Shown piece after piece: positions 17,037 to 28,243 of a stretch of 64,000 nucleotides of DNA; the stretch's first letter is position 1; the number at the start of each line of letters is the position of its first letter. The position numbers were made by a program, and so were the translations under genes. The notes under the pieces are model-generated. The model was given only the letters and a program-made list of their open reading frames with translations, made no database searches and was not told the DNA's origin. Origin of the DNA: Bradyrhizobium sp. in8p8. Its GTDB lineage: Bacteria; Pseudomonadota; Alphaproteobacteria; Rhizobiales; Xanthobacteraceae. The DNA lies in NCBI RefSeq assembly GCF_000426845.1, contig NZ_AUGD01000009.1, positions 186,001-250,000 of the forward strand. Direction: 5' to 3'.

Positions 17037-18008
17037 ATGAATGTGCACGCCAGCGCTTTGGCCGAAGCCCATCTTCCCGACGAGCAGACCACCGCATTTG
17101 CCCGCGAAGCCATCGCGGACCTCTCGCAGCAGCCGAAGAGGCTCTCTCCGAAATTCTTCTATGATGCGACCGGGTCGGAGTTGTTCGAGGCGATCACGCG
17201 CCTGCCTGAATATTATCCGACGCGCACAGAGCTTGCGATCCTGAGAGAGCGCGGAGGCGATATCGCAAAGATCATTCCGGAGCACGCGGCGCTCGTCGAG
17301 TTCGGCGCAGGTGCCACGACGAAGGTCCGCCTGCTGCTGGATCACTGCAAGTTCGCGGCCTATGTCCCGGTCGACATTTCAGGTGACTTCCTGAAGGCGC
17401 AGGCGAGCGGGCTGAAGCGGGATTTTCCGGCGCTCGGCATCTATCCGGTCGCAGCCGACTTCACGACGCCCTTCGATCTGCCAACGCAGGTCGCATCCAT
17501 GCCGAAGGTCGGCTTTTTTCCCGGCTCGACCATCGGCAATTTTGAGCCGGATGAAGCGCAGAGCTTCTTGAAGAGTGCGCGCAAGATCCTCGGCAAGGGC
17601 GCACAGATGATCATCGGCGCCGATCTGGAAAAGGACGAACGGATCCTCTTTGACGCCTATAACGATGCCGCCGGCGTGACCGCACGCTTCAACCTCAATG
17701 TGCTGGTGCGCATCAATCGCGAGCTCGGCGGCAATTTCGATCTGTCGGCCTTCACCCATCGCGCGATCTACAATCGCGAGCGGCACCGCATCGAGATGCA
17801 CCTGATCAGCAAGAAGAGCCAGACCGTACGGCTGCTCGGCACCAGCTTCTCGTTCCGACCGGGCGAGAGCATTCACACCGAGAATAGCTACAAATACAGT
17901 ATCGACCGCTTCGCCGCGCTGGCGCAAGGGGCCGGCTGGCGCGTTCGCGAAAGCTGGACGGATGCGGCCAAGATGTTTTCGGTGCATGCGCTGGAGGCGG
18001 CGGACTAA
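17037..18008 (+). CDS. egtD: L-histidine N-alpha-methyltransferase EgtD
   Basis: 323 residues, SAM-dependent. It trimethylates histidine to hercynine, the first step of ergothioneine synthesis. KFFYDATGSELFEAITRLPEYYPTRTE is the family N-terminal signature, LVEFGAGATTK the SAM loop, and GFFPGSTIGNF plus SFRPGESIHTENSYKY line the histidine site. AGGAG lies six bases before the ATG. With egtB it gives a two-gene pathway core; no egtA, egtC or egtE is nearby, so the C-S lyase and any gamma-glutamyl steps must be encoded elsewhere. Confidence 0.95.
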   Translation: MNVHASALAEAHLPDEQTTAFAREAIADLSQQPKRLSPKFFYDATGSELFEAITRLPEYYPTRTELAILRERGGDIAKIIPEHAALVEFGAGATTKVRLLLDHCKFAAYVPVDISGDFLKAQASGLKRDFPALGIYPVAADFTTPFDLPTQVASMPKVGFFPGSTIGNFEPDEAQSFLKSARKILGKGAQMIIGADLEKDERILFDAYNDAAGVTARFNLNVLVRINRELGGNFDLSAFTHRAIYNRERHRIEMHLISKKSQTVRLLGTSFSFRPGESIHTENSYKYSIDRFAALAQGAGWRVRESWTDAAKMFSVHALEAAD

Positions 18009-18030
18009 AGCTTTGCGTCCTTGCGTGCCG

Positions 18031-18170
18031 ACACGTCCTTCGAGACGCGCCCGGGCGGGCTCCTCGGTATGAGGACGGAATGCCGGCAGCAGGTTCACCG
18101 GGCGCAGTCGCTGATCAGCCTCGTCCTGAGCAGACCGCGCAGCGGTCGTCTCCGAGGACGAGGCGCCTGC
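18031..18170. repeat. Bradyrhizobium-type intergenic repeat (CCTTCGAGACGC / CCTCGTCCTGAG type)
   Basis: GTCCTTCGAGACGCGCCC ... GGCTCCTCGGTATGAGGACGG is followed by CAGCCTCGTCCTGAGCAG ... GTCTCCGAGGACGAGGC, two related stem-loops between the convergent egtD and LtrA genes. The sequence resembles a well-known Bradyrhizobium intergenic repeat. It may also act as a bidirectional transcription end. Confidence 0.6.
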
Positions 18171-18191
18171 CCGGGCTGCTCCGAGCGCAAT

Positions 18192-19385
18192 TCAACTCCC
18201 TTCCGCTTCCTCCATCGCCGACCCCAGCGAGATCGATTCCCACACTGCGACCACGATCAGGATCATGGTCGTCGCGACCGACAGCCAGAGCGGCGAGAGG
18301 TCGGCGGCGAACCAGCTCAGAGCCAGCAGCAGGATGATGCCGACGCCGTGTGAGAGCTGGAGGAAGCCGCGGATGGCCAGCTTGAACAGGATGGTGCCGA
18401 CCAGAAACACCAAAGGCCCGCCGATCGTGCTCGCGATCGTGCGAATGTCGGAGTGCCCGGTCGGGTGCTTCAGCACCAGTTCGTCCGAGACCGCGGTCAG
18501 GATGATGCCGGCGACGATCGGCGTGTGCAGATAGGTGTAGGCGAGCCGCGCCAGCCGCCCGGATTCGGCGGACTTCGATATCCGCTCGGAACCGGCCTCG
18601 GCGCCCTTGTGGAAATAGATCCACCACATCGCGATGGCACCGACGAGCGCGGAGACGAAGGCGAGGATGTTGTCCGCATTCCACGTCAGCTCGGAAAAAG
18701 TGGCGCCGTTGACGACGATGGCCTCGCCGAGCGCGATGATGACGAAGAGACCGCAGCGCTCGGCCATGTGGCCGCCTTCGACAGCCCACGCCTCGACCGA
18801 GGAAAACCCGAGCTTCGGTACCCAGAAGCGGGCAGCCGGCGCGATGTATTCCCAGCTCACCGCCGCGATCCACAGCCATAGCCGCGTCTCTCCCTCCGAC
18901 AGACCGCCTGCGATCCACAGGACCGCGGAGATGGAGAGCCAGGTCAGGATGCGGATCGCGTTGTGCCGTACGGCTGTTCGATGCCGCGGTGTTGCGAACA
19001 GCCAGAAAGCGGTGCGGCCGACTTGCATTGCCGCATAAGCGATCGCAAACCACAGGCCTCGCCCCTCGAAGGCGGTCGGGATCGTCGTCGACAGCACGAG
19101 GCCGCCAAGCATCATCAGGAAGAGCAGGAGGCGGACCGGCGTCAGCTCGGGATTGAGCCAGTTCGTGACCCAGGCGGTGAAGACCCACACCCACCAGACC
19201 GCAAGGAACAGCACCACCACATGCGCCGCACCGAGCGGTGTGAAATGGTGCAGCAGAGTGTGCGAGATCTGCGTGACGGCAAAGACGAAGACGAGATCGA
19301 AGAACAGCTCGACAAAGGCCACGCGGCTGTGCTGGCTCGGCACGATAACGCGGAACATTGCGCCGCGTGGATTGTCCGCAGCCAT
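18192..19385 (-). CDS. Low-temperature-requirement A (LtrA) family membrane protein
   Basis: 397 residues with about ten hydrophobic helices. The N-terminal VAFVELFFDLVFVFAVTQISHTLLHH and the mid-protein GGHMAERCGLFVIIALGEAIVVNGATFSEL are the LtrA family signatures. The biochemical role is not established; the name comes from a Listeria cold-sensitivity locus. It lies between egtD (convergent) and bolA on the minus strand, within the dispersed pur-bolA-grxD segment. Confidence 0.88.
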   Translation of the reverse strand: MAADNPRGAMFRVIVPSQHSRVAFVELFFDLVFVFAVTQISHTLLHHFTPLGAAHVVVLFLAVWWVWVFTAWVTNWLNPELTPVRLLLFLMMLGGLVLSTTIPTAFEGRGLWFAIAYAAMQVGRTAFWLFATPRHRTAVRHNAIRILTWLSISAVLWIAGGLSEGETRLWLWIAAVSWEYIAPAARFWVPKLGFSSVEAWAVEGGHMAERCGLFVIIALGEAIVVNGATFSELTWNADNILAFVSALVGAIAMWWIYFHKGAEAGSERISKSAESGRLARLAYTYLHTPIVAGIILTAVSDELVLKHPTGHSDIRTIASTIGGPLVFLVGTILFKLAIRGFLQLSHGVGIILLLALSWFAADLSPLWLSVATTMILIVVAVWESISLGSAMEEAEGS

Positions 19386-19427
19386 CGTCTTATCCCGGTG
19401 TGCGATCAGCTCAGGCGTCTCTTCGGA

Positions 19428-19682
19428 TCACGTGCCCGACACTCCAGGCCCGCCAGGCACCCCGGTTTGCAGTGCCAGGGCATGCAACACCCCGCCCATC
19501 TGGCCACGCAGGGATTGGTAGACGATCTGGTGCTGTTGGACGCGCGACTTGCCGCGGAAGGATTCCGAGATCACGGTCGCGGCATAGTGGTCGCCGTCGC
19601 CGGCGAGGTCACGGATGGTCACCTCGGCATCGGGGATCGCTGCCTTGATCATCGCCTCGATATCGTGGGCGTCCATGGGCAT
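19428..19682 (-). CDS. bolA: BolA family protein
   Basis: 84 residues, class II KH-like fold. VTIRDLAGDGDHYAATVISESFRGKSRVQQHQIVYQSL contains the conserved H-Y and R-V-x-x-H-Q core; the C-terminal LHALALQT is also typical. BolA pairs with CGFS glutaredoxin to bind a [2Fe-2S] cluster; grxD lies downstream on the same strand. AAGGAG stands 11 bases before the first ATG; an ATG two codons later is also possible. Confidence 0.92.
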   Translation of the reverse strand: MPMDAHDIEAMIKAAIPDAEVTIRDLAGDGDHYAATVISESFRGKSRVQQHQIVYQSLRGQMGGVLHALALQTGVPGGPGVSGT

Positions 19683-19865
19683 TCGGGTCTTGCTCCTTCT
19701 GGTCTCAGCCTTCGAATCGCTGCCGGGGTCCCCTCGCCGGCAGGCTCAAACTTAGCGTGAACGGCCTTCTAGGTCACGCCTTCCGGCACTATATCCGTGA
19801 TCCCATCAGGATAAAGGCACGACAAAGTGCCGCGCGCGGCAGATTGATCGAAAAGGCGTGAAATC

Positions 19866-20225
19866 ATGAAGCTTCCAGGGCCCGACCACCCCATCACCAT
19901 CACTCCAAATCCCCGGCGAGTGCGCGTGACCGCAGGCGACATCGTGATCGCGGAGACCAGCAAGGCCCTGACCTTGAGGGAGGCCAAGTACCCGGCGGTG
20001 CAATATGTGCCACGGGAGGACACCAACATGGCCCTGCTGGAGCGCACCGACCGTATCACCCACTGCCCGTACAAGGGGGACGCGAGCTATTACAGCGTCA
20101 CGGCCGGCGACAAGACGCTGGACAACGCCATCTGGACCTATGAGACGCCCTTCCCCGCCATGGCCGAGATTACCGGCCATCTGGCCTTCTATCCGGACAA
20201 GGTGAAGATCGAAGAAGTGGGCTAG
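19866..20225 (+). CDS. DUF427 domain protein
   Basis: 119 residues. RRVRVTAGDIVIAETSKALTLRE, YPAVQYVPREDTNMALLERTDRITHCPYKGDASYY and NAIWTYETPFPAMAEITGHLAFYPDKV are typical of the small DUF427 beta-tent family. The molecular function is unknown; it is probably a cytoplasmic binding or isomerase-like fold. It is divergent from bolA and has no clear partner. Confidence 0.88.
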   Translation: MKLPGPDHPITITPNPRRVRVTAGDIVIAETSKALTLREAKYPAVQYVPREDTNMALLERTDRITHCPYKGDASYYSVTAGDKTLDNAIWTYETPFPAMAEITGHLAFYPDKVKIEEVG

Positions 20226-20240
20226 CGCGCTCCGTGCGCC

Positions 20241-20331
20241 GTCGTCATGACCGGGCCTCGTCCCGGCCATCCACGTTCTTGGCGGCAATCGATGGATTGC
20301 CCCGGGTCAAGCCGGGGCGTGATTTGAGATC
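20241..20331. repeat. Bradyrhizobium-type intergenic repeat (CGTCATGACCGGG type)
   Basis: CGTCATGACCGGGCCTCGTCCCGGCCATCCACG is followed by GGATTGCCCCGGGTCAAGCCGGGGCGTGA; each half makes a CCGGG/CCCGG hairpin. The pattern matches a common Bradyrhizobium intergenic unit. It sits between the convergent DUF427 and DUF1328 genes. Confidence 0.65.
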
Positions 20332-20346
20332 TTGGAGGCCAGCCCG

Positions 20347-20520
20347 CTAAGCCCTGAAAATCGTGAGTCCCAGTACCAGCAGCACCAAAAAGATCGCGAC
20401 AAAGACGTAGAACAGGAAGCGGGCGATGTCGGCAGAGGCGGCTGAAATGCCGGTGAAACCGAGCACGCCGGCCACGATCGAGACGAGTAGGAAGATCAAC
20501 GCCCATTTCAGGATCGTCAT
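20347..20520 (-). CDS. DUF1328 family small membrane protein
   Basis: 57 residues with two hydrophobic segments. Its sequence begins MTILKWALIFLLVSIVAGVLGF, followed by GISAASADIARFLFYVFVAIF and a short LVLLVLG stretch, which fits DUF1328 (YtjA-like) proteins. These are small inner-membrane proteins often linked to stress; the role is unknown. It is complete from ATG at 20520 to TAG at 20347. Confidence 0.88.
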   Translation of the reverse strand: MTILKWALIFLLVSIVAGVLGFTGISAASADIARFLFYVFVAIFLVLLVLGLTIFRA

Positions 20521-20694
20521 GGCCAGCTCCGAAATTGCTGCCGCTCTTGCGGCCCCTCAGGTTTTTCGCGGAAGCTAACTGCGCTATGAGGAACCGGTTC
20601 CTACCGCATCAGAGCCTGGGACGGCTCGAACTCTTGCTGAATCGGGTTCCCGGCGGCAAAGTCCGGCAGGGATTGAAGCACCATCGGGGCGGCC

Positions 20695-21885
20695 ATGATC
20701 ACGGTGTCACATTCTGCGACGATGACCGCGGAGGCTCACGCCGCGCCGAGCATCAAAGCGCGCAACTTGTCGCTCGACCGCGCCCGCACCTTCCTGACGC
20801 TGGTTGTGCTGCTGCATCACGCCGTCATTCCCTACACCTATTTCGGCCACACCGATCCGAAGTTCTTCTTCGGCTTCGACATGATTGTGCTCGCCACCGA
20901 CAGCTTCTTCATGGCGATGTTCTTTTTCCTCTCGGGCTTGTTTGCGTGGTCAAGCATCGCCCGTAAGGGAGCGCGGAGCTATTTGGCAGATCGCCTGCTG
21001 CGGCTTGGGCTGCCGTTTGTGATCTGCGCGCTCACGATCATTCCGCTCGCCTACTACGCCATTTCGCTCCGGCACAATCCCGAGATCGGCTTCTCGCAGT
21101 ACTGGTGGGATATGGTCACGAAGGGCCCGTGGCCGAGCGGGCCGATCTGGTTCCTCTGGGTCCTGCTCGGCTTCGATGCGGTTGCCTGCATCCTGCATCG
21201 CCTCTCGCCCAACCTGCTAGATCCGATCAACCGCCTTTCGCTGCACGGCCGCCGACGACCCGCCGCGTTCTTTGCGGTCATGCTCGCCGTCACCGCAGCG
21301 TTCTACGTACCCGGGCTGATGTATTTTGGGCCAAGCAACTGGTTCGAGTTGGGGCCGTTCTCGGTGCAGCACGGGCGCGTGATGCTTTACGCGAGCTACT
21401 TCTTCTTCGGTGCCGGCATCGGCGTCGCGAATATGGATCGCGGGCTGCTCGCGGCAGACGGCCGGATGGCGAAGGTGAGCTGGGACTGGATGGTCTTGGC
21501 GATAGTCCCGTATTGCCTGCTCTGGGTGCTGATCTTCATCAAGCGCGAAATACTGGGAAACCCGTGGCCGCTGCCGAACTGGTATGAGGGACTCTATGCC
21601 GTCTGCTTCGCTATCTTCAGCGTGGCCATCATGTTTCTGATCCTGGCCTTCTTCCAGAGGTTCAGGCAATCGGGCTCGGCCAAGCTACTCGATCCGATGC
21701 AGGCGGACGCTTATGGCATGTTTCTGGTACACTACCCGATCGCGCTTTGGCTGCAATACTGGCTATTCGACTATGACCTGCCGGCGATCGTGAAGGCGAC
21801 GATCGGATTCGTGCTGACCGTCGCGTTCAGTTGGGGGCTCACGCGCGCCTTGCGCCAGATCCCCGGGGCAACGAAGGTGCTGTAG
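20695..21885 (+). CDS. Acyltransferase 3 family integral membrane protein
   Basis: 396 residues with about ten membrane helices. SLDRARTFLTLVVLLHHAVIPYTYF at the N-terminus carries the conserved R and H-H, and FLSGLFAWSSIARKGARSYLADRLLRLGLPFVI is the second signature. Family members transfer acyl groups to sugars or glucans on the outer side of the membrane (OpgC/OafA types). A start nine codons later (20722) is possible. It converges on purL with a 15-base gap. Substrate unknown. Confidence 0.88.
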   Translation: MITVSHSATMTAEAHAAPSIKARNLSLDRARTFLTLVVLLHHAVIPYTYFGHTDPKFFFGFDMIVLATDSFFMAMFFFLSGLFAWSSIARKGARSYLADRLLRLGLPFVICALTIIPLAYYAISLRHNPEIGFSQYWWDMVTKGPWPSGPIWFLWVLLGFDAVACILHRLSPNLLDPINRLSLHGRRRPAAFFAVMLAVTAAFYVPGLMYFGPSNWFELGPFSVQHGRVMLYASYFFFGAGIGVANMDRGLLAADGRMAKVSWDWMVLAIVPYCLLWVLIFIKREILGNPWPLPNWYEGLYAVCFAIFSVAIMFLILAFFQRFRQSGSAKLLDPMQADAYGMFLVHYPIALWLQYWLFDYDLPAIVKATIGFVLTVAFSWGLTRALRQIPGATKVL

Positions 21886-21900
21886 CTTGTGAAGGCGGCC

Positions 21901-24111
<2,211 letters not shown>

Positions 24112-24293
24112 GGATTCGGGGCTTTCGGCGGCGTTGGCCGTTCTTAGGAACATCGGGGGCTCGCGAAAAGCCCTTTATGGCGCATTTTCCCGCTGTCCCA
24201 CGTTTTGCGCCGGGGGCTCCGCGGGAACAGGAATTGCACGGCGCGGTCGGATCGGATTTAAGGGCTGAAGACCGCAATTGAAGGCCTGTTTCC

Positions 24294-24773
24294 TTGCACG
24301 AATTGACCAAATCATCTCCGCTCCGCCGCCCCGACCTCCACGTCGCCACCGAGGGCGAATTTGAGGGTTGGCGGACCTGGATTCGCGACAGTTTTGAATC
24401 CCATGTCGGCCCCTTCTGGCACCGAATCGAGGCGGACGGCAGCGTCCGCTGCGCCTTCCGGGTCGAGAAAAAGCACCTCAACGGCTCCGGCAACGTCCAT
24501 GGCGGCTGCTTCATGGCTTTCGCCGATTATTGTCTTTTTGCAATTGCCACCCACGAGCTGGATGGGCCGGCCGTGACGACCAATTTCGCCTGCGATTTCC
24601 TCGACGCGGCCCGCGAGGGCGAACTGGTCGAGTGCGTCGGCGAAGTGTCCCGCGCCGGCGGCTCGCTGATCTTCCTGCGCGGCAGGCTGACCTCCGGCGG
24701 ACGGCCCCTGTTCACCTTCTCCGGCACGATCAAGCGGGTGAAGCGGAAACCGGCACCGCAGCCAAACGCATAG
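24294..24773 (+). CDS. PaaI-type hotdog thioesterase
   Basis: 159 residues, single hotdog domain. KKHLNGSGNVHGGCFMAFADYCLFAIA contains the N-x-x-G-x-x-H-G-G motif of the PaaI/4HBT family, and TTNFACDFLDAAREGELVECVGEV the second strand pair. It hydrolyses acyl-CoA thioesters; the substrate is unknown. The start is probably the TTG at 24294, as no ATG is available before the domain. It lies between purL and the EamA gene and breaks the purine gene run. Confidence 0.82.
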   Translation: MHELTKSSPLRRPDLHVATEGEFEGWRTWIRDSFESHVGPFWHRIEADGSVRCAFRVEKKHLNGSGNVHGGCFMAFADYCLFAIATHELDGPAVTTNFACDFLDAAREGELVECVGEVSRAGGSLIFLRGRLTSGGRPLFTFSGTIKRVKRKPAPQPNA

Positions 24774-24846
24774 CTCGACGGCTTCCCTTTTCGCGTCCCC
24801 TCGCCCAGACTTGATCAAGCGCTGTTGCGCCGGGGAGCAGAACAAG

Positions 24847-25806
24847 GTGCCGCAGAGCACATCGGAGGCGGGTCGCGCGACGGCGTCCGCATCAACGCCG
24901 TTGCGGTCCATGCCTGGCGTGCGCAGCTGGCGCGACTACGCGCTGCTGCTGGCTCTGGCTTGCTGCTGGAGTTCCACCTATCCGCTGACCAAGCTGGCGC
25001 TGGACACGATCCCGCCCATCACATTCATCTCGGCGCGCTCGCTGATCGCGGCCGCGTTCCTGTTCGCGATCCTGTGGATGCGCGGGGTCAGGATACCGAT
25101 CGACGCGAAGGCCTGGAAGCTGTTCGCGACCCAGCAATTGATCAACTCGACCTTCCCGTTCCTGATCATCACCTGGTCGCAGCAATATGTGCCGGCCTCG
25201 AACACGGTGGTGCTGGCCTCGACCACGCCGATCTTCGCCTTCCTGATCACCTCGCTGATCACGCGGCACGAGCCGGCGACGCTGCTCAAGCTCGTCGGCG
25301 CGATCCTCGGCCTTGCCGGCACGACCCTCATCGTCGGCCTCGATGCGCTGCACGGGCTCGGCAGCGAGATCATCGCGGAGATCGCAATCCTGCTCGCCAC
25401 GATCTCCTTTGCCTGCGCAACCATCTTCGGCCTCAGGTTGTCCGACTACGACCCGATGGTGGTGGCGGCAGGCTCGCTATTGTTCGGCGGCATGATCCTG
25501 CTGCCGCCCTCGCTCCTCATCGACCAGCCCTGGACGCTGCAGCCGACTCCGAGGGCAATTGTTGCCACCATCATCATGGGCATCGTCTCAAGCGCGCTGG
25601 GACTGCTGCTGTTCTACATCTGCCTCGGCCGGCTCGGCACGCTGACGACGAACGCGCAAGGCTATCTGCGCATCCCGATCGGCGTCGGCCTCTCCGTGCT
25701 GCTGCTCGGCGAGAGCGTGCCGTCGAACCTGGCGCTGGGATTGCTGCTGGTGATGGCAGGCGTTGCCGCGATGACGGTGCCGGCGGAAAGGTGGAAGCGT
25801 CGCTGA
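24847..25806 (+). CDS. EamA/DMT-family transporter
   Basis: 319 residues with ten membrane helices in two five-helix EamA repeats, a metabolite or drug exporter. WSSTYPLTKLALDTIPPITFISARSLIAA at the first helices and GYLRIPIGVGLSVLLLGESVPSNLALG near the end are the paired EamA signatures. The GTG at 24847 is favoured by GGGGAG ten bases upstream; a TTG at 24811 and an ATG at 24910 are alternatives. Substrate unknown. It converges on purQ. Confidence 0.87.
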   Translation: MPQSTSEAGRATASASTPLRSMPGVRSWRDYALLLALACCWSSTYPLTKLALDTIPPITFISARSLIAAAFLFAILWMRGVRIPIDAKAWKLFATQQLINSTFPFLIITWSQQYVPASNTVVLASTTPIFAFLITSLITRHEPATLLKLVGAILGLAGTTLIVGLDALHGLGSEIIAEIAILLATISFACATIFGLRLSDYDPMVVAAGSLLFGGMILLPPSLLIDQPWTLQPTPRAIVATIIMGIVSSALGLLLFYICLGRLGTLTTNAQGYLRIPIGVGLSVLLLGESVPSNLALGLLLVMAGVAAMTVPAERWKRR

Positions 25807-25867
25807 AGCGCCCTGAGCGTCGCCGGCCGACGCGACCGCAACGACGACCGCCCCGGCACCCACGCGA

Positions 25868-26569
25868 TCACGCAGCCTTTTCCAGATGCTGGACGAGGCC
25901 GGCGAACAGGCCGCGGCCGTCGGTGCAGCCCATGATGTCTTCGACGTGGTTTTCCGGATGCGGCATCATGCCTAGCACGTTGCCCCTGTCGTTGACGATT
26001 CCGGCGATGGAGTGCGCAGCGCCGTTGATGTTGTTGAAATCGTCGACCTCGCCGGCGGCCGAGCAATAGCGATAGAGCACCCGTCCCTCGCCCTCGAGCC
26101 GGTTGATCGTCTCCTCGTCCGCCTCGTAGTTGCCCTCGCCGTGGGCGACCGGCACGCGGATCACCTGCCCGGCGTTGTAGCCGCGGGTGAAGGGCGAGTC
26201 GGAACGCTCGACGCGCAGATGCACATCGCGGCAGATGAACTTCAGCCCCGCATTGCGCATGAGGACGCCCGGCAGCAGGCCGGACTCGCACAGGATCTGG
26301 AAACCGTTGCAGACGCCGAGCACGAGGCCGCCCTTGGCAGCGTAGTCGCGCACCGCGTCCATCACCGGCGCCCGCGCCGCGATGGCGCCACAGCGCAAAT
26401 AATCGCCGTAGGAGAAGCCGCCCGGCACCACCACGAGATCCGTGCCCGCAGGCAGCGCCGTCTCGGCGTGCCAGACCATCGCCGGCTCACGGCCCGAGAT
26501 GAGCTTCAGTGCGCGCGCCATGTCGCGCTCGCGATTGATTCCGGGGAAGACGAGGATGGCGGCTTTCAT
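25868..26569 (-). CDS. purQ: Phosphoribosylformylglycinamidine synthase glutaminase subunit
   Basis: 233 residues, class I glutamine amidotransferase supplying ammonia to PurL. MKAAILVFPGINRERDM starts the family; the nucleophile is in LGVCNGFQIL and the His/Glu pair in MMPHPENHVED. Its ATG overlaps the purS stop as TAATG, so the two are translationally coupled. Confidence 0.97.
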   Translation of the reverse strand: MKAAILVFPGINRERDMARALKLISGREPAMVWHAETALPAGTDLVVVPGGFSYGDYLRCGAIAARAPVMDAVRDYAAKGGLVLGVCNGFQILCESGLLPGVLMRNAGLKFICRDVHLRVERSDSPFTRGYNAGQVIRVPVAHGEGNYEADEETINRLEGEGRVLYRYCSAAGEVDDFNNINGAAHSIAGIVNDRGNVLGMMPHPENHVEDIMGCTDGRGLFAGLVQHLEKAA

Positions 26570-26808
26570 TAGAGCAGTTCGACCCGATAGTTCTCGATCA
26601 CGGTGTTCGCCAGCAGCTTGTCGGCGGCTTGCTTGAGCGCGGCTTCCGCCTTGGCCTTGTCGGCGCCGGCGAGCTCGATGTCGAACACCTTGCCCTGCCG
26701 GACGCTGGCGACGCCGTCGACGCCCAGCGACTTCAGCGCACCCTCGATCGCCTTGCCTTGCGGATCGAGGATGCCCGTCTTCAAGGTAACGGTGACACGT
26801 GCCTTCAC
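26569..26808 (-). CDS. purS: Phosphoribosylformylglycinamidine synthase subunit PurS
   Basis: 79 residues, the small structural subunit that holds PurL and PurQ together. ILDPQGKAIEGALKSLG and SVRQGKVFDIEL are the conserved parts. It follows purC by 13 bases and overlaps purQ by one. Confidence 0.96.
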   Translation of the reverse strand: MKARVTVTLKTGILDPQGKAIEGALKSLGVDGVASVRQGKVFDIELAGADKAKAEAALKQAADKLLANTVIENYRVELL

Positions 26809-26821
26809 GTCGAAATCCCCT

Positions 26822-27589
26822 TCAGCTCTTCACCAGCACGGGGCCTGAGCCCTGCGGACGCTCGTTCTCCATCAGGATGCCGAGACGCTTTGCGACCTCG
26901 GTATAGGCCTCGAGCAGGCCGCCGAGATCCCTGCGGAAACGGTCCTTGTCGAGCTTCTCGTTCGACTTGATGTCCCACAGCCGGCAGCTGTCCGGCGAGA
27001 TCTCGTCGGCGACGATGATCCGCATCATCTCGTTCTCGAACAGGCGGCCGCACTCCATCTTGAAGTCGACGAGGCGGATGCCGATGCCGAGGAAGAGGCC
27101 GGTGAGGAAATCGTTGACGCGGATGGCGAGTGCCATGATGTCGTCGATCTCCTGCGGCGTGGCCCAGCCGAAGGCGGTGATGTGCTCTTCCGACACCATG
27201 GGGTCGTTGAGCTGGTCGTTCTTGTAGTAGAATTCGATGATCGAACGGGGCAGCTGGGTGCCCTCCTCGATGCCGAGACGCTGCGAGAGCGACCCGGCGG
27301 CGACGTTCCGCACCACCACTTCGAGCGGCACGATCTCGACCTCGCGAATCAGCTGCTCGCGCATGTTGAGACGGCGGATGAAGTGGGTCGGCACCCCGAT
27401 GTCGTTGAGGTGCTGAAACAGGTACTCCGAAATCCGGTTGTTGAGGACACCCTTGCCCTCGATCACCTGATGCTTCTTCGCGTTGAACGCGGTGGCGTCG
27501 TCCTTGAAGTGCTGGATCAGGGTACCAGGTTCCGGGCCCTCGTAGAGAACCTTTGCCTTGCCTTCATAAATGCGACGCCGACGGCTCAT
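26822..27589 (-). CDS. purC: Phosphoribosylaminoimidazole-succinocarboxamide synthase
   Basis: 255 residues. It joins aspartate to CAIR using ATP. RRIYEGKAKVLYEGPEPGTLIQHFKDDATAFN at the N-terminus and GIRLVDFKMECGR and VVADEISPDSCRLWD later are SAICAR synthetase signatures. The start at 27589 gives the usual family N-terminus; an ATG ten codons earlier (27619), with GGAG upstream, is an alternative. It heads the purC-purS-purQ unit. Confidence 0.95.
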   Translation of the reverse strand: MSRRRRIYEGKAKVLYEGPEPGTLIQHFKDDATAFNAKKHQVIEGKGVLNNRISEYLFQHLNDIGVPTHFIRRLNMREQLIREVEIVPLEVVVRNVAAGSLSQRLGIEEGTQLPRSIIEFYYKNDQLNDPMVSEEHITAFGWATPQEIDDIMALAIRVNDFLTGLFLGIGIRLVDFKMECGRLFENEMMRIIVADEISPDSCRLWDIKSNEKLDKDRFRRDLGGLLEAYTEVAKRLGILMENERPQGSGPVLVKS

Positions 27590-27909
27590 GGGGATGTACC
27601 GTGTTTTGTTGAAATCCATGAATTTGGTGTGCTCCGGTTGACTAGGATGGGACCCACAGCGGAGCTGCCGTGAACGGCGAGGAACCCATCCATAACCCAG
27701 AAAACAGAACGGGAACCAAGCCTTTAGGCAACCTATCCGATTGGCTGTCCGAGCACAATCGATCCGGCCGTCCGGCGCCAACTTATACCGTCTTGCCTGC
27801 GGCTTAACGGCCCGTTGTTTTTGCCGATTCGTGCTATCTATGTAGGCATGCAGCCGGGGCGCCGCAACGGAAGGGCCCCGCGCCATTCAGCAAGGATTTG
27901 GAACAAGGC
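27590..27909. other. Divergent promoter region of purC and the ATPase zeta gene
   Basis: 320 bases without a gene. For the plus strand TTGTTT (27815-27820) and TATGTA (27839-27844) with an 18-base spacer form a plausible promoter. For purC no element was convincing. No purine riboswitch consensus was recognised. Confidence 0.4.
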
Positions 27910-28233
27910 ATGAGCGAGTTCGACAAGCGCCAGGAAGGTTTCGAGAAGAAGTTCGCCCTCGACGAGGAGCAGAAATTCAAGGCGGAGGCGCGCCGAAACC
28001 GGCTTCTCGGCCTGTGGGCAGCCGAAAAGCTCGGCATCACCGGTGACGCCGCCACGGCCTATGCCAAGGAGGTGGTCGCGGCCGATTTCGAGGAGGCCGG
28101 CGATGCCGACGTCCTGCGCAAGATCACGGCCGATTTCGCCGCCAAGAACGTTGCCGTCACCGAGCAGGCCATTCGCGCCAAGATGAGCGAGCTGCTTGCG
28201 GTGGCCGCGGCCGAGGTGAAGGCGGGGAAATGA
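27910..28233 (+). CDS. F1F0-ATPase inhibitor subunit zeta (DUF1476)
   Basis: 107 residues. This alphaproteobacterial protein inhibits ATP hydrolysis by F1. The N-terminal inhibitory segment MSEFDKRQEGFEKKFALDEEQKFK and the four-helix remainder (LLGLWAAEKLGITGDAATAYAKEVV) match the Paracoccus zeta family. The ATG at 27910 is chosen over a TTG four codons earlier. It is divergent from purC, an arrangement I recall from many Rhizobiales. Confidence 0.92.
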   Translation: MSEFDKRQEGFEKKFALDEEQKFKAEARRNRLLGLWAAEKLGITGDAATAYAKEVVAADFEEAGDADVLRKITADFAAKNVAVTEQAIRAKMSELLAVAAAEVKAGK

Positions 28234-28243
28234 ATCCCGCCCT

